Source: an uncultured Clostridia bacterium
GTDB taxonomy: Bacteria; Bacillota; Clostridia; TANB77; CAG-508
DNA length: 37,193 nucleotides
Assembly (NCBI GenBank): GCA_944388745.1
Contig: CALXJZ010000011.1
Location: 1 to 37,193, forward strand
Direction of reading: 5' to 3'
Under the pieces are notes generated by a model. It made no database searches. It was given only the letters and a program-made list of their open reading frames with translations, and had not been told where the DNA came from. This document shows, one piece after another, positions 27,391-36,081 of the stretch (the stretch's first letter is position 1; every line of letters begins with the position of its first letter). The position numbers and the translations under genes are program-made.

Positions 27391-27922
27391 CTAAACTTTT
27401 CTTTGCTCTGTATGGACTTTTATTTGCACATCTTGAAAAATATCTCTTCCTTGTGCTTTTTCTTTGTTATATAGAATTTTTAGTTTGTAATTATCTTCCT
27501 GTTTTTCATCTTTTGATAATAAAAATTCTTCACTCTTGTTATCTTCTAATTTTACTTCTTCATCATTTTTGTATAATTTAAAAGTAATGCTTTCATCTGT
27601 TTTTGTTAATATCTCTATTGTGTATAATAAATCAACTTGTGATATTTCTTCATTTGTATTGTAATTTTTCACTTTAAAATCATATGTACTTTCCTTATTT
27701 GTTGATGTTATTGTTATTTCTGGATTATTTTCAACTTCTAAAATAGGTTTTGCCACTCCGTGTAGTTGAATTTATTTGAGTTGTACTCATACTTTTTCCC
27801 ATACTATATCCAGATATAAAAAGCGAAATTACCATTAATACTATTAGTAGTAAAACTACTTCTCTTTTTTTCATTTTTCCTTTTTTAATGTTTAATTTTA
27901 TAATTTTATTTTCTCCATTCAC
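27391..27922 (-). CDS. TasA-locus exported protein, interrupted by a +1 frameshift at CGG
   Basis: Not recognised by name; 176 residues when read through. A transmembrane helix (about residues 22-40, VVLLLIVLMVISLFIS) is followed by a short spacer and a beta-rich ectodomain beginning VAKPILEVENNPEITI. The first 54 codons end ...NSTT (ACA); an in-frame CGG (27758-27760) follows and leads to an early stop. Skipping the C at 27760 gives GGA-GTG-GCA, and NSTT-GVAKPILEVE continues. It lies between sipW and the second TasA-like gene, so a structural or anchoring role in the same surface system is inferred. Third gene here with this shift. Confidence 0.78.
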
Positions 27923-27993
27923 TTTTTCAGTTTTTTTAATAAATCATCTCCCCTTTCTGACCTAGTATTTTCTATATTTTGGTTTAAGACAAG

Positions 27994-28455
27994 TTACTTA
28001 CTAATATTTTCACTTGTCCTAGATGAATAAAGAATTATTTTGAATTTACCAATAATGTTATTAGGATAAATTAGATCTTCATCTTTAGTATTATTATTGT
28101 CACCTTTGGTATAAAATCCATTTTCATTTTCTTCTATAATCCTATGTGTTACTATATTGCCATCATCAGCAATATATGCAACTATATCTCCGACTTTATA
28201 TTCATTTTGTTCTTGGATAATGATGATATCATTTTTCTTAAATACTGGGTTCATACTATCAGACATAACTCTTAGAACCTCTATTCCAAAAGGTTTTATA
28301 TTCATTTCACTTGAAAAAAATTGGATATAAATAATCATGAGAACTAATAAAATACTACAAATTAACAGCAAATTTTCCCAAAGCCTATGCTTGTGGTACA
28401 ACTTGTGTTCCTGAAACAATGACATCAAATTCATAGTTTGTAATTTCTTGTGCAT
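27994..28455 (-). CDS. sipW: Signal peptidase I, SipW / ER type
   Basis: A membrane protease that processes TasA-type proteins in Bacillus-like systems. It has a transmembrane segment (about residues 29-46), the nucleophile Ser in MSDSMNPVFKKND, and His in NIVTHRIIEE where bacterial P-type enzymes have Lys; this Ser-His pair is the ER/SipW type. The longest reading overlaps the 3' end of the TasA-like gene by 71 bases. The true start may be an internal TTG or ATG near 28420, so the first ~12 residues are doubtful. Close overlap suggests translational coupling with its likely substrate. Confidence 0.85.
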   Translation of the reverse strand: MHKKLQTMNLMSLFQEHKLYHKHRLWENLLLICSILLVLMIIYIQFFSSEMNIKPFGIEVLRVMSDSMNPVFKKNDIIIIQEQNEYKVGDIVAYIADDGNIVTHRIIEENENGFYTKGDNNNTKDEDLIYPNNIIGKFKIILYSSRTSENISK

Positions 28456-28966
28456 TTTGTGTATCTATTTTGTCATTAGAAGCTATTTCTGTTGGATTAC
28501 TTCCTGTTTCATAATTCCATTTCCATTTGATATCAAATGTTTTGGCTTTATTTTCATCATCTGCATTTATTGTTCCAGATAAAGCATCTCCTAATTCTAA
28601 AATAGAATTATATTCTACCTCCTGATAATAAAATTTTAAATTAGTTGGTTTTGTAGTTTCATCTGAGAATTTTATTTTATAATCAATTCCTACATCTGAG
28701 CCTGTTGCATCAACTATAATTTGAAAGTTTCCTTCTGTTCCTGGTGCTATTTTTCCATTTACTAATGTAGAGCTATCATATGTAGAACCTAAAGATATTG
28801 TTTGTACCTCTTCTTTTTGTCCATTTACTTTAAAATCCCAGGTTGCAATTTGTGCTGTTCCATCTCCTCTAACTTCTGTTACATATTTTGAATAGGTTTG
28901 TCCTCCTATAAATGATAAAATAATTGCTACTAAAATAGCGCTAATTATTACTGCTTTCTTTTTCAA
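28385..28966 (-). CDS. TasA/camelysin-family surface fibre protein
   Basis: A 193-residue exported protein, likely the main matrix-fibre subunit and the SipW substrate. The leader is KKKAVIISAILVAIIL, followed by GGQTYSKYVTEVRGDG, whose YSKY and following RG are typical of camelysin/TasA leaders. The beta-rich mature domain follows. It starts with TTG (28964-28966) behind AGGAGG, and the segment from AGGAGG through TTGAAAA is almost the same as that of the divergent gene at 29229. It is transcribed from a consensus promoter at 29068-29096 and heads the tasA-like, sipW, 27391 and 26714 operon. Confidence 0.85.
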   Translation of the reverse strand: MKKKAVIISAILVAIILSFIGGQTYSKYVTEVRGDGTAQIATWDFKVNGQKEEVQTISLGSTYDSSTLVNGKIAPGTEGNFQIIVDATGSDVGIDYKIKFSDETTKPTNLKFYYQEVEYNSILELGDALSGTINADDENKAKTFDIKWKWNYETGSNPTEIASNDKIDTQNAQEITNYEFDVIVSGTQVVPQA

Positions 28967-29067
28967 TAAGCATTCCTCCTTTTTTATTTTTTATTTTGAT
29001 TTTTCTTGAAATGTTTTTCGATTAAAAATTTTGAAAAAAATTATAGAAAAATGAAAATGTTAAATTG

Positions 29068-29096
29068 ATTATAATTCCATATTTTGGAAATGTCAA
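29068..29096 (-). promoter_or_regulatory. Consensus promoter of the TasA-type operon
   Basis: TTGACA (29091-29096), 17-base spacer, TATAAT (29068-29073), both perfect, on the minus strand. The TTGACATTTCCA stretch is repeated in the divergent promoter at 29153-29181. Confidence 0.85.
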
Positions 29097-29152
29097 CTAT
29101 TTTTTACAAAATTTTCTAACTTTTCATCGCAAAATTCGACAAAAAATACCGG

Positions 29153-29181
29153 TTGACATTTCCATTATTTTACATTATAAT
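29153..29181 (+). promoter_or_regulatory. Consensus promoter of the ChW-like protein gene
   Basis: TTGACA (29153-29158), 17-base spacer, TATAAT (29176-29181), both perfect. It mirrors the TasA promoter 57 bases away, with shared TTGACATTTCCA sequence that could bind one regulator. Confidence 0.85.
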
Positions 29182-29228
29182 TTGTATATCTCTTCCTAAA
29201 ATTATATTAATTTAAGGAGGTATGCTTA

Positions 29229-30545
29229 TTGAAAACAAAGCTTTTTATAATTCTTATTTTTTTCATTGTCTTAATATTGCCATTCTTTTCTTTTTCTTCA
29301 TTAGCTAAATATCAATTTGAAAATTCGTTTCTAGTTGCAAGATTGGAACTTGACAATACACCGCCAGAAATAAAATTACTTAGCTTCAGTAACACTAACA
29401 CTCAATATCCCAAATACGCTAACAAAACTCATACAATTACAACTCGAATTCAAATAATTGAAGATTATATTTCTGAAATCAATCTTGATACTAATCATAT
29501 TAAGATAAAGGTTAATGATAAGTTAGTTTCTGCTATTTTTAAAAAGATTACTTGTATTTCTGAAAGTGAACATATCTATGATATTGTCTTTACAAATGTT
29601 TCTAGTGATGGAGATTTAAGTATAACGTTTTTAGAAGGGACAGCTATTGATACATCTATGCAAAATAATTCAGAAAAGACCTTTTACTCTAATATTTTAA
29701 TTGATAATACTGCCCCAGTTTCTATTTTTTCTGAAGAGTTAATATCAGATAATTATTCTAAAGGAACTATTAAAGTAAATGAAAGTATTCAGCCTGTTAA
29801 TGGTTGGGATATTTCTTCTGATAATAGGATTTTATCTCGCACTTTTCCTAATCCTATTGAATATGAACTACCTATAAAAGATTTTGCTCAAAATCCTGCT
29901 TCACCATTGGTTTCGATAAAAAAAGCTAGTAATATAATTTTAGAATATGGTGCATATGATGCTGGAACTAATAATACATATTTGGTTACTTTAGGTAGTA
30001 TTGCAGGTGAGCAAGTCATCAACTCTGATAGTATTTGCAAGACAGAAGCATTATTTATTAGAACTTCTGGTAGTCTTAATCAATCTTCTTTAAAGGGTAG
30101 AGCTTTCCTTTATACTTATTATGGTGAGGGTTCTTCTGGTACTTGTAAGTTTACTGAACTTAGATATAATTATGGTTATAATCCTTTAAGTTCTTGGAGA
30201 ACTGTGAATAAAGAAAATTTGGCATATCTTTCAGGTAAAATATTTACTGAATTTGGAGGAACAGGAGTAAATTATGCAGCTAAAGGTGGCTCTAATCCGA
30301 TTCCAGAAGAAATTGCAAAACAATACCTTTATGGACTTTCAGGTATTTCTTTATCTCTAGATGATTACTCTGAATATTCAGTTGTTTATCAAATTTATAT
30401 TAAAGGTGTTGGCTGGCTTCCTGCTAAATATAACGGTCAAGAAACTATGTATCGTTTTGATAAACCTTTTTCTGCAATTCGTATTAATATTGTTCCAAAT
30501 TCTCAAAGACAGTATTTAGTTGATTATTGGAATGCCGGAAATTGA
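29229..30545 (+). CDS. Secreted protein with Ig-like region and C-terminal ChW-like repeat
   Basis: A 438-residue exported protein of unknown role. Signal peptide of about 27 residues (KTKLFIILIFFIVLILP), then AKYQFENSFLVARLEL resembling the TasA-type post-leader. Next comes an Ig-like segment starting DNTPPEIKL (about 43-165) and a second NTAPVSIFSE segment, then a Cys-containing middle. The C-terminal domain has YQIYIKGVGWLPAKYNGQE, a pattern like clostridial hydrophobic (ChW) repeats. TTG start at 29229-29231, with AAGGAGG eight bases upstream. Divergent from the TasA operon and sharing its promoter sequence, it is probably co-regulated. Confidence 0.75.
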   Translation: MKTKLFIILIFFIVLILPFFSFSSLAKYQFENSFLVARLELDNTPPEIKLLSFSNTNTQYPKYANKTHTITTRIQIIEDYISEINLDTNHIKIKVNDKLVSAIFKKITCISESEHIYDIVFTNVSSDGDLSITFLEGTAIDTSMQNNSEKTFYSNILIDNTAPVSIFSEELISDNYSKGTIKVNESIQPVNGWDISSDNRILSRTFPNPIEYELPIKDFAQNPASPLVSIKKASNIILEYGAYDAGTNNTYLVTLGSIAGEQVINSDSICKTEALFIRTSGSLNQSSLKGRAFLYTYYGEGSSGTCKFTELRYNYGYNPLSSWRTVNKENLAYLSGKIFTEFGGTGVNYAAKGGSNPIPEEIAKQYLYGLSGISLSLDDYSEYSVVYQIYIKGVGWLPAKYNGQETMYRFDKPFSAIRINIVPNSQRQYLVDYWNAGN

Positions 30546-30551
30546 TGCTCT

Positions 30552-30935
30552 TTATCTATTTACTCCAATGATTCCTCCAAGCATTCCAAATATCATACCT
30601 ACTACTATCATAATTATACTTTGCAAATTCAAACTAAATCTCCAGTTTAAAAGGCTTGAAATTAAGTAGATTATAACCATATAGATGATTCCAACTAAAG
30701 CTCCATTTAAAAGTCCGTTTTTCTTAATTTTGTTGTTTCCTATTGAACTTCCAATTAATATGCTTATTGCAGTGGCTGTTATTATCACTGGACTTATGAC
30801 ACTTTCACTTATGTTAGAAAATGTTAATACTGCCGAAAATATGAGCAATAATATTAGTGTGATTGCAAAGGCTATTCCTATTCCTTTGAATATGTTAGCT
30901 AAGAAATTGTTTTCTGTAACTTGATGTACTTCCAT
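30552..30935 (-). CDS. TIGR04086-type small membrane protein
   Basis: 127 residues with four predicted transmembrane helices, at about 15-38, 45-63, 74-95 and 105-123. The pattern of helices and the glycine-rich last helix (VGMIFGMLGGIIGVN) match the TIGR04086 family of Clostridia, whose function is unknown. It ends six bases from the stop codon of the convergent 29229 gene and starts behind AAGGAAGG. Confidence 0.75.
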   Translation of the reverse strand: MEVHQVTENNFLANIFKGIGIAFAITLILLLIFSAVLTFSNISESVISPVIITATAISILIGSSIGNNKIKKNGLLNGALVGIIYMVIIYLISSLLNWRFSLNLQSIIMIVVGMIFGMLGGIIGVNR

Positions 30936-31035
30936 ATTATCCTTCCTTGTATAATGTATTTAGGTTTTTATGAAGGATTTACCTATAAACCTTTTCATAA
31001 TTTTTTGTATTTGTAATACATTTTATTCTACATGT

Positions 31036-31075
31036 AAAAAAATAGAACTTTAATTGATTTAAAGCTCTATTTTTT
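31036..31075 (-). terminator. Terminator overlapping the birA stop codon
   Basis: AAAAAATAGAGCTTT and AAAGTTCTATTTTTT pair on the minus strand, starting inside the last codons of birA and ending in T7. Confidence 0.8.
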
Positions 31076-31655
31076 CTATGTTTTCTAAAATTCTGGCTAT
31101 TATTTCTTCTCTTTTAAATTCTTTTTTAAATTCATGTTTTAAAGAAGTTGCAATTTCCTTCAATTTCATTTCTTCACTATCATAATTCACAAAATCATCT
31201 TCATTTACATTAAATCCAAAACTAATTAATATATACTGTATTTCTTCTCCTAAAGTATTAATTTGAGTTAAGATTCCACATATCTTCTTTCCATTTAACA
31301 TTAAGTCATTTGGTGGTTTTATTTCTAAAGTGTATCCATATAAGTCATATATAGATTTTTGAATGGCTTTTGCTATTTCTATTGGCAAATCTTTTAAATC
31401 TTTCGCCTTTTTATCAGTATTTAAAATCATTGTCATAGCAATATTTTGTGCCTCTCCTGTATACCATTGCCTTCCTTTAGTCCCGATTCCATCTGTCTGT
31501 ACTTCTGCTATTATTACTTTTCCGTCATTTTCTCTACTCTTTTCTTTTTCAGCAATTCTTTGTGCATATTTATGTGTTGAATCAATTTGCTCATAATATT
31601 CTATCTTTTTTCCTATTCTATTTGTTTTTGCTTTTTTTATTTCGTCAATTTCCAT
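31059..31655 (-). CDS. birA: Biotin--protein ligase, short form without DNA-binding domain
   Basis: Attaches biotin to acetyl-CoA carboxylase or other biotin proteins. The 198 residues lack the N-terminal winged helix of the repressor-type enzyme and the C-terminal SH3-like domain is very short. Visible motifs: YYEQIDSTHKYAQRIA, TDGIGTKGRQWYT (biotinyl-AMP loop, normally GRGRRGR) and KPPNDLMLNGKKICGIL in place of KWPNDL. It begins behind AAAGGTAG. A REP-like palindrome separates it from the upstream transporter gene. Confidence 0.9.
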   Translation of the reverse strand: MEIDEIKKAKTNRIGKKIEYYEQIDSTHKYAQRIAEKEKSRENDGKVIIAEVQTDGIGTKGRQWYTGEAQNIAMTMILNTDKKAKDLKDLPIEIAKAIQKSIYDLYGYTLEIKPPNDLMLNGKKICGILTQINTLGEEIQYILISFGFNVNEDDFVNYDSEEMKLKEIATSLKHEFKKEFKREEIIARILENIEKIEL

Positions 31656-31675
31656 CTTTCTACCTTTCTTTGCTG

Positions 31676-31804
31676 GGATTAAGTGAGGCGATGTCGCATT
31701 GGGGACGTTTCTGTTGCGACATTTAATTTTATTTTTTTACTAACAATATTTTTCTAACTAATGTCGCAACAGAAACGTCCCCAATGCGACATCCTTTCCT
31801 AATC
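31676..31804. repeat. REP-like nested palindrome between the ABC permease and birA
   Basis: Perfect 33-base inverted repeat (31690-31722 and 31761-31793) around a 38-base AT-rich centre. Each arm is again a hairpin (TGTCGCA / TGCGACA) around TTGGGGACGTTTC. The inner stem base that differs from the 12000 copy (GTT instead of CAT) is changed in both arms. The right end touches the TAG at 31806-31808. Confidence 0.9.
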
Positions 31805-31805
31805 C

Positions 31806-34800
31806 CTATTCTACGCTTTTTAAACTTTCTATCATATCTATTTTTTTCAATGCAAAATATGTGAAAATGTTTACTATTACTGTGAAAACTACTGTTATCA
31901 AAATAGCATATAAATAGCTCATTGGATGAATAATTTTACTAAATCTAAGCATTTCAATTTCGCAAGTTCCAATAATAAAGTAATTCAAGAAATATCCTCC
32001 GACTAATCCTAAAGCTATTCCGATTAAGGTTAGCAAAATAGTTTCTCTAGTTACATATGTATATACTTCTTTATCATAAAATCCTAATACTTTTATTGTT
32101 GCAAGTTCTCTAATTCTTTCACTTATATTTACATTTGATAAGTTATATAAAACCGCAAATGCAAGTAATCCTGCTGAAACTATTAGTACTACTACAACAT
32201 AATTTAGAGATTCCATTGTGGTATTCATTACTTCTTCTACATCTGAATTTCTTGTAATTGATGAAACTTCGTTTTGGTTCATTATTTCTGTCGCTAAATT
32301 TTCTTCTTGCTCTTCATCCATATCTACATTTCTTATTAATATTGCATTTGTTTCATATGGCTTTCCATATAGTTCTTCATATGTTTCGCTTGTCATGTAT
32401 GCATAATGATACACATAGTTTTCTGTTATATTTGAAATTACAATTTGTTTTTCATCTTCGCCATTTTTTAAAGTGATTGTATCTCCTGGTTTTGCTCCTA
32501 TTAACTCTGCTAATTTATCTGTGATTACTATTTGACCTTTTTGTAATTCAATTTTTTCTTCAGTATTAATATCTATTAGACTTATCATTTTTTCTAGTTC
32601 ATTTTGGTCTTTTGGTACTATTATTTGTACATCTTCTTCATTTTCACCATTGATAGCAGTTCTTGTTAGCATTGTTGTTTCAATTGTTTCTTCTATTTCG
32701 TCTTTTGGGTTTAATTCATTTATAAGTTCATTTTTTTGTGTTTCATCTAATCCTTCTTTTAGATTAATCTGCATATCATATTTAAATATTTTTTCATATT
32801 GATTTGGCATTAGAACTCCTATTGAGTCTTTTAGTCCAAATCCTGCTAAGATTAATGATGTACATCCAAATATTCCTATTATTGTCATCATAAATCTCTT
32901 TTTATATCTAAATATGTTTCTGATGGTTACTTTTTGGCTGAAACTTAATCTTTTCCATATAAAGTTTACTCTTTCTAGTAATACTCTTTTTCCTATTTTT
33001 GGAGCTTTTGGTCTCATTAGTGTTGCTGGCTGTTGTCTTAATTCTTTTATACATGAATAAACTGTTGCTCCTATTATACATACACTAATTAATATTAGTC
33101 CTGCTCCGCCATATTCCCAGTTAAAGCTAACTATGAATTCTGGCACCTGATACATAACTTCATACATATGCCATATAAGTGATGGAATTAATATAAATCC
33201 TACTGCCATTCCTAATAGTCCACCAATTATACATGCAAGGCTTGAATATAACATATATTTTCCTGCAATTTGTATTTTGTTATATCCTAACGCTTTTAAA
33301 GTTCCTATTTGTGTTCTTTGTTCCTCTACCATTCTTGTCATTGATGTTAGTGAAATTAATACTGCTACAAGGAAAAATACTATTGGGAATACTTGACCTA
33401 TATTGTATACACTTTCTTTATCTTGTGTAAAACTTGCATATCCAGAATTTGCATATCTATCTAAAATGTACCATTCAGGATTTTCTATTTCTGATATTTC
33501 TTGTCTTGCATCAATTAATTCTTTTTCCGCATCTTGTAACTGTTGCTCTACATCTTGTTTTTGTGTTTCTAGCTCTTGTTCTCCTTGTTGTAATTCTACT
33601 TTTGCTTGTTCTACTTGTTCTTTTGCATCTTCTAATTGTGCATATGTGCTACTTTTTTGCTGATTTAATTTTCTTTCTTGTGATGACAACTGATTTTTTG
33701 CAGTTTGTAGTTGATTTTTTGCTTGTGCAATTTCTGTATTTGCTTGATTAATTCCTTGCTCAATTTGTGTTATTCCTGAAGTTAATGATGCAATTGTGGT
33801 ATTTAGTGTTTGTATTTGACTTTCTAATTGTTGTTTTTGTTGTTCTAATTCTTTTCTTGTTTGGTCATCTAATTCTTCATTTTGAAGCCTAGATACAATT
33901 GAATTATATGTATTTTGTAATGTTGTTAATTGGCTATTTAGAGAATCTCTTTGCCCTGCTAGACTTTGTTTTTGTGTTTCTAATTCTGAAATTTTGCTAT
34001 TTGCCTCTTGTTCTTTTGTTTGTAATGTTTTTTCATTGGCTTGAATTTCTTGTTTTGCAGAAGCAATCTGTTTTTCTGCATTTGCAAATTCAGAGTCTGC
34101 TTTTTCTTCATTTTCTTTTATTTCAGCTTCTGAGCTTTCAATTTCTGCTTTTCCGTCATCAATCTTTTTTTGTGCTTCTGCTATTTGTTCATCTGCTTCT
34201 TGTTTTTTCTCATTAAATTCTGCTTCTGCATCATTTAATTTGTCTGTTGCCTTTTGCACTAATTCATCATGTCTTGCTGTCTCTCTTTCTTCTTTTATAT
34301 CTTCAATTTTATTTTTTACTTCTTCTACACAATCTTCATATTTTGAACTTGCTGTTTCATATTTTTCTGCATTTTTTAATGTTACATATATATTTGTGTA
34401 TGTATCTTTTGCTTGAATATTATCTTTTGAAATATAGATAAAATAATCTATTTTTCCGTCTCCTAAGCTACTGCTTTCTCTTTCATTTGAAATATATAGC
34501 GGACTTTTTACAGTTCCAACTATTTTTAGTTCTTTATTATATAGATATTCAATTTCTTCCCCTTCATCATTTTGTATATTTTCTATTTCAACTGTTATTG
34601 TATCACCAATTGCTTTATTATTTTGCGTTAAGAAATTTTCTTCAACTACACATTCATTGCTATTTTGTGGCAACTCTCCTTCAACTAATAATGGCTGATT
34701 TAGTTCATCTACACATAAAACTTTTGTTATAATCTCTTTGTTTTCTAATTCGACTATTCCATCTGTTTCATATGTTCCCTCTACAATATCAACTCCATCA

Positions 34801-35036
34801 ATTTGTTTTATACTATTAATGTCATCTTCTGTTAATCCAAGTGTTGATAGTACTTGTATATCATACATCTTTTGTTGTTTATAATAGGTGTCTATTGTGT
34901 TGACCATATCTGGAGAAGTAGCCCTTATTCCAGCAAAAAAGCCCACTCCTAAAAACGCCATTAATAAAAGAGATAAAAATCTTTTGTATGTATTTTTTAT
35001 TTCTTTTATACTGTCTTTAATTAAGGCCTTTTTCAC
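31806..35036 (-). CDS. FtsX/MacB-type ABC transporter permease with long coiled coil
   Basis: A 1076-residue permease. A first helix (about 20-40) is followed by a MacB-like extracytoplasmic domain. A very long Gln/Glu/Lys coiled coil runs from about residue 245 to 525. The first FtsX core has three helices (about 550-680) with TRMVEEQRTQIGTLKALGY. A second pair of helices and an ectodomain follow, then a second FtsX core with NISERIRELATIKVLGF. Such permeases act as mechanotransmitters or remodel envelope components rather than import solutes. I start at the second GTG (35034-35036), with AGGAGG eight bases upstream. Confidence 0.9.
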   Translation of the reverse strand: MKKALIKDSIKEIKNTYKRFLSLLLMAFLGVGFFAGIRATSPDMVNTIDTYYKQQKMYDIQVLSTLGLTEDDINSIKQIDGVDIVEGTYETDGIVELENKEIITKVLCVDELNQPLLVEGELPQNSNECVVEENFLTQNNKAIGDTITVEIENIQNDEGEEIEYLYNKELKIVGTVKSPLYISNERESSSLGDGKIDYFIYISKDNIQAKDTYTNIYVTLKNAEKYETASSKYEDCVEEVKNKIEDIKEERETARHDELVQKATDKLNDAEAEFNEKKQEADEQIAEAQKKIDDGKAEIESSEAEIKENEEKADSEFANAEKQIASAKQEIQANEKTLQTKEQEANSKISELETQKQSLAGQRDSLNSQLTTLQNTYNSIVSRLQNEELDDQTRKELEQQKQQLESQIQTLNTTIASLTSGITQIEQGINQANTEIAQAKNQLQTAKNQLSSQERKLNQQKSSTYAQLEDAKEQVEQAKVELQQGEQELETQKQDVEQQLQDAEKELIDARQEISEIENPEWYILDRYANSGYASFTQDKESVYNIGQVFPIVFFLVAVLISLTSMTRMVEEQRTQIGTLKALGYNKIQIAGKYMLYSSLACIIGGLLGMAVGFILIPSLIWHMYEVMYQVPEFIVSFNWEYGGAGLILISVCIIGATVYSCIKELRQQPATLMRPKAPKIGKRVLLERVNFIWKRLSFSQKVTIRNIFRYKKRFMMTIIGIFGCTSLILAGFGLKDSIGVLMPNQYEKIFKYDMQINLKEGLDETQKNELINELNPKDEIEETIETTMLTRTAINGENEEDVQIIVPKDQNELEKMISLIDINTEEKIELQKGQIVITDKLAELIGAKPGDTITLKNGEDEKQIVISNITENYVYHYAYMTSETYEELYGKPYETNAILIRNVDMDEEQEENLATEIMNQNEVSSITRNSDVEEVMNTTMESLNYVVVVLIVSAGLLAFAVLYNLSNVNISERIRELATIKVLGFYDKEVYTYVTRETILLTLIGIALGLVGGYFLNYFIIGTCEIEMLRFSKIIHPMSYLYAILITVVFTVIVNIFTYFALKKIDMIESLKSVE

Positions 35037-35060
35037 TTTTGCCACCTCCTTTTTTCACAC

Positions 35061-35163
35061 TGTCGCGTTGGGGACGTTTCTCATGCGACATTGAGTATTA
35101 CACAATTAATATTTAGTAATTTTTTAATATAAGTGTCGCATGAGAAACGTCCCCAACGCGACA
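35061..35163. repeat. REP-like nested palindrome between ATPase and permease
   Basis: Perfect 30-base inverted repeat (35061-35090 and 35134-35163) with 43 AT-rich bases between, same TTGGGGACGTTTC core. The GCGTT change relative to other copies occurs in both arms. It ends three bases from the TAG of the ATPase gene (35167-35169). Confidence 0.9.
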
Positions 35164-35166
35164 CCA

Positions 35167-35868
35167 CTACCATTCTATTTCTTCTATTGGTAATGGATTT
35201 TCATTGTATTCTACTTTTTGTACTGTTCCGTTTTTAAAATGTATTACTTTATGTGCCATTGGTGCTATTGCACTGTTATGTGTTATTATTATTACTGTCA
35301 TGTTTTCTTTTTTGCTTGTATCTTGTAGTAGTTTTAATATTTGTTTTCCTGTTTTATAGTCTAATGCTCCTGTTGGTTCATCACATAATAGTAATTTTGG
35401 ATTTTTTGCTATTGCTCTTGCGATTGCTACTCTTTGTTGTTCTCCTCCTGATAGTTGTGAAGGAAAATTTTTCATTCTGTCTTTTAATCCTACTTTTCCT
35501 AGTACTTCTTCTACATCTAGTGAATCTTTACAAATTTGTGTTGCTAATTCAACATTTTCTTTTGCTGTTAAGTTTTGAACTAAATTATAAAATTGAAATA
35601 CAAATCCTATGTCTTCTCTTCTATATTGAATTAATTGTTTATTTTTTAGTCTTGTTACATCTTTACCATCAACTATTACTTTTCCTGATGTTGCTGAATC
35701 CATTCCTCCTAATATATTTAAGGCTGTTGTTTTTCCCGCTCCTGATGGTCCAACTATTACTACTAATTCTCCTTTTTCTATTTCAAAGTTTGTGTTGTTT
35801 AGTGCATTTATTGTTATTTCTCCCATTGTGTATTGTTTGCACACATTTTTGAATTCTATATATGACAT
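35167..35868 (-). CDS. ABC transporter ATP-binding protein (MacB/LolD type)
   Basis: Energises the FtsX-type permease encoded just downstream. The 233 residues show Walker [10 protein letters not shown] near 41, a Q-loop [13 protein letters not shown], the signature [14 protein letters not shown] near 142, Walker [13 protein letters not shown] near 160 and the switch His in IIITHN. It is complete and fits the YxxC/LolD subfamily ([15 protein letters not shown]). The pair forms a two-gene operon apart from the inserted palindrome. Confidence 0.95.
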   Translation of the reverse strand: MSYIEFKNVCKQYTMGEITINALNNTNFEIEKGELVVIVGPSGAGKTTALNILGGMDSATSGKVIVDGKDVTRLKNKQLIQYRREDIGFVFQFYNLVQNLTAKENVELATQICKDSLDVEEVLGKVGLKDRMKNFPSQLSGGEQQRVAIARAIAKNPKLLLCDEPTGALDYKTGKQILKLLQDTSKKENMTVIIITHNSAIAPMAHKVIHFKNGTVQKVEYNENPLPIEEIEW

Positions 35869-36020
35869 GGAATCACTTCCTATTCTTCTTAGATATTTTT
35901 ATTCTTTATTTATCTTTTTTATATCATATTTTTTTGTTTTTTTATAGTCTTTTTTGGAAATTTTTAAGAATTAAATTAATGTTCTAAATTTCGAAAAATA
36001 AATCTTTTTATTTTACTTTA

Positions 36021-36049
36021 TTGTCTTTATATTCAAACTATGTTATATT
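36021..36049 (+). promoter_or_regulatory. Promoter for the small basic peptide gene
   Basis: TTGTCT (36021-36026), 17-base spacer, TATATT (36044-36049), 33 bases upstream of the ATG at 36082. Confidence 0.5.
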
Positions 36050-36081
36050 TGTATAAATTAAATTATGAGGAGGTTCACTAT

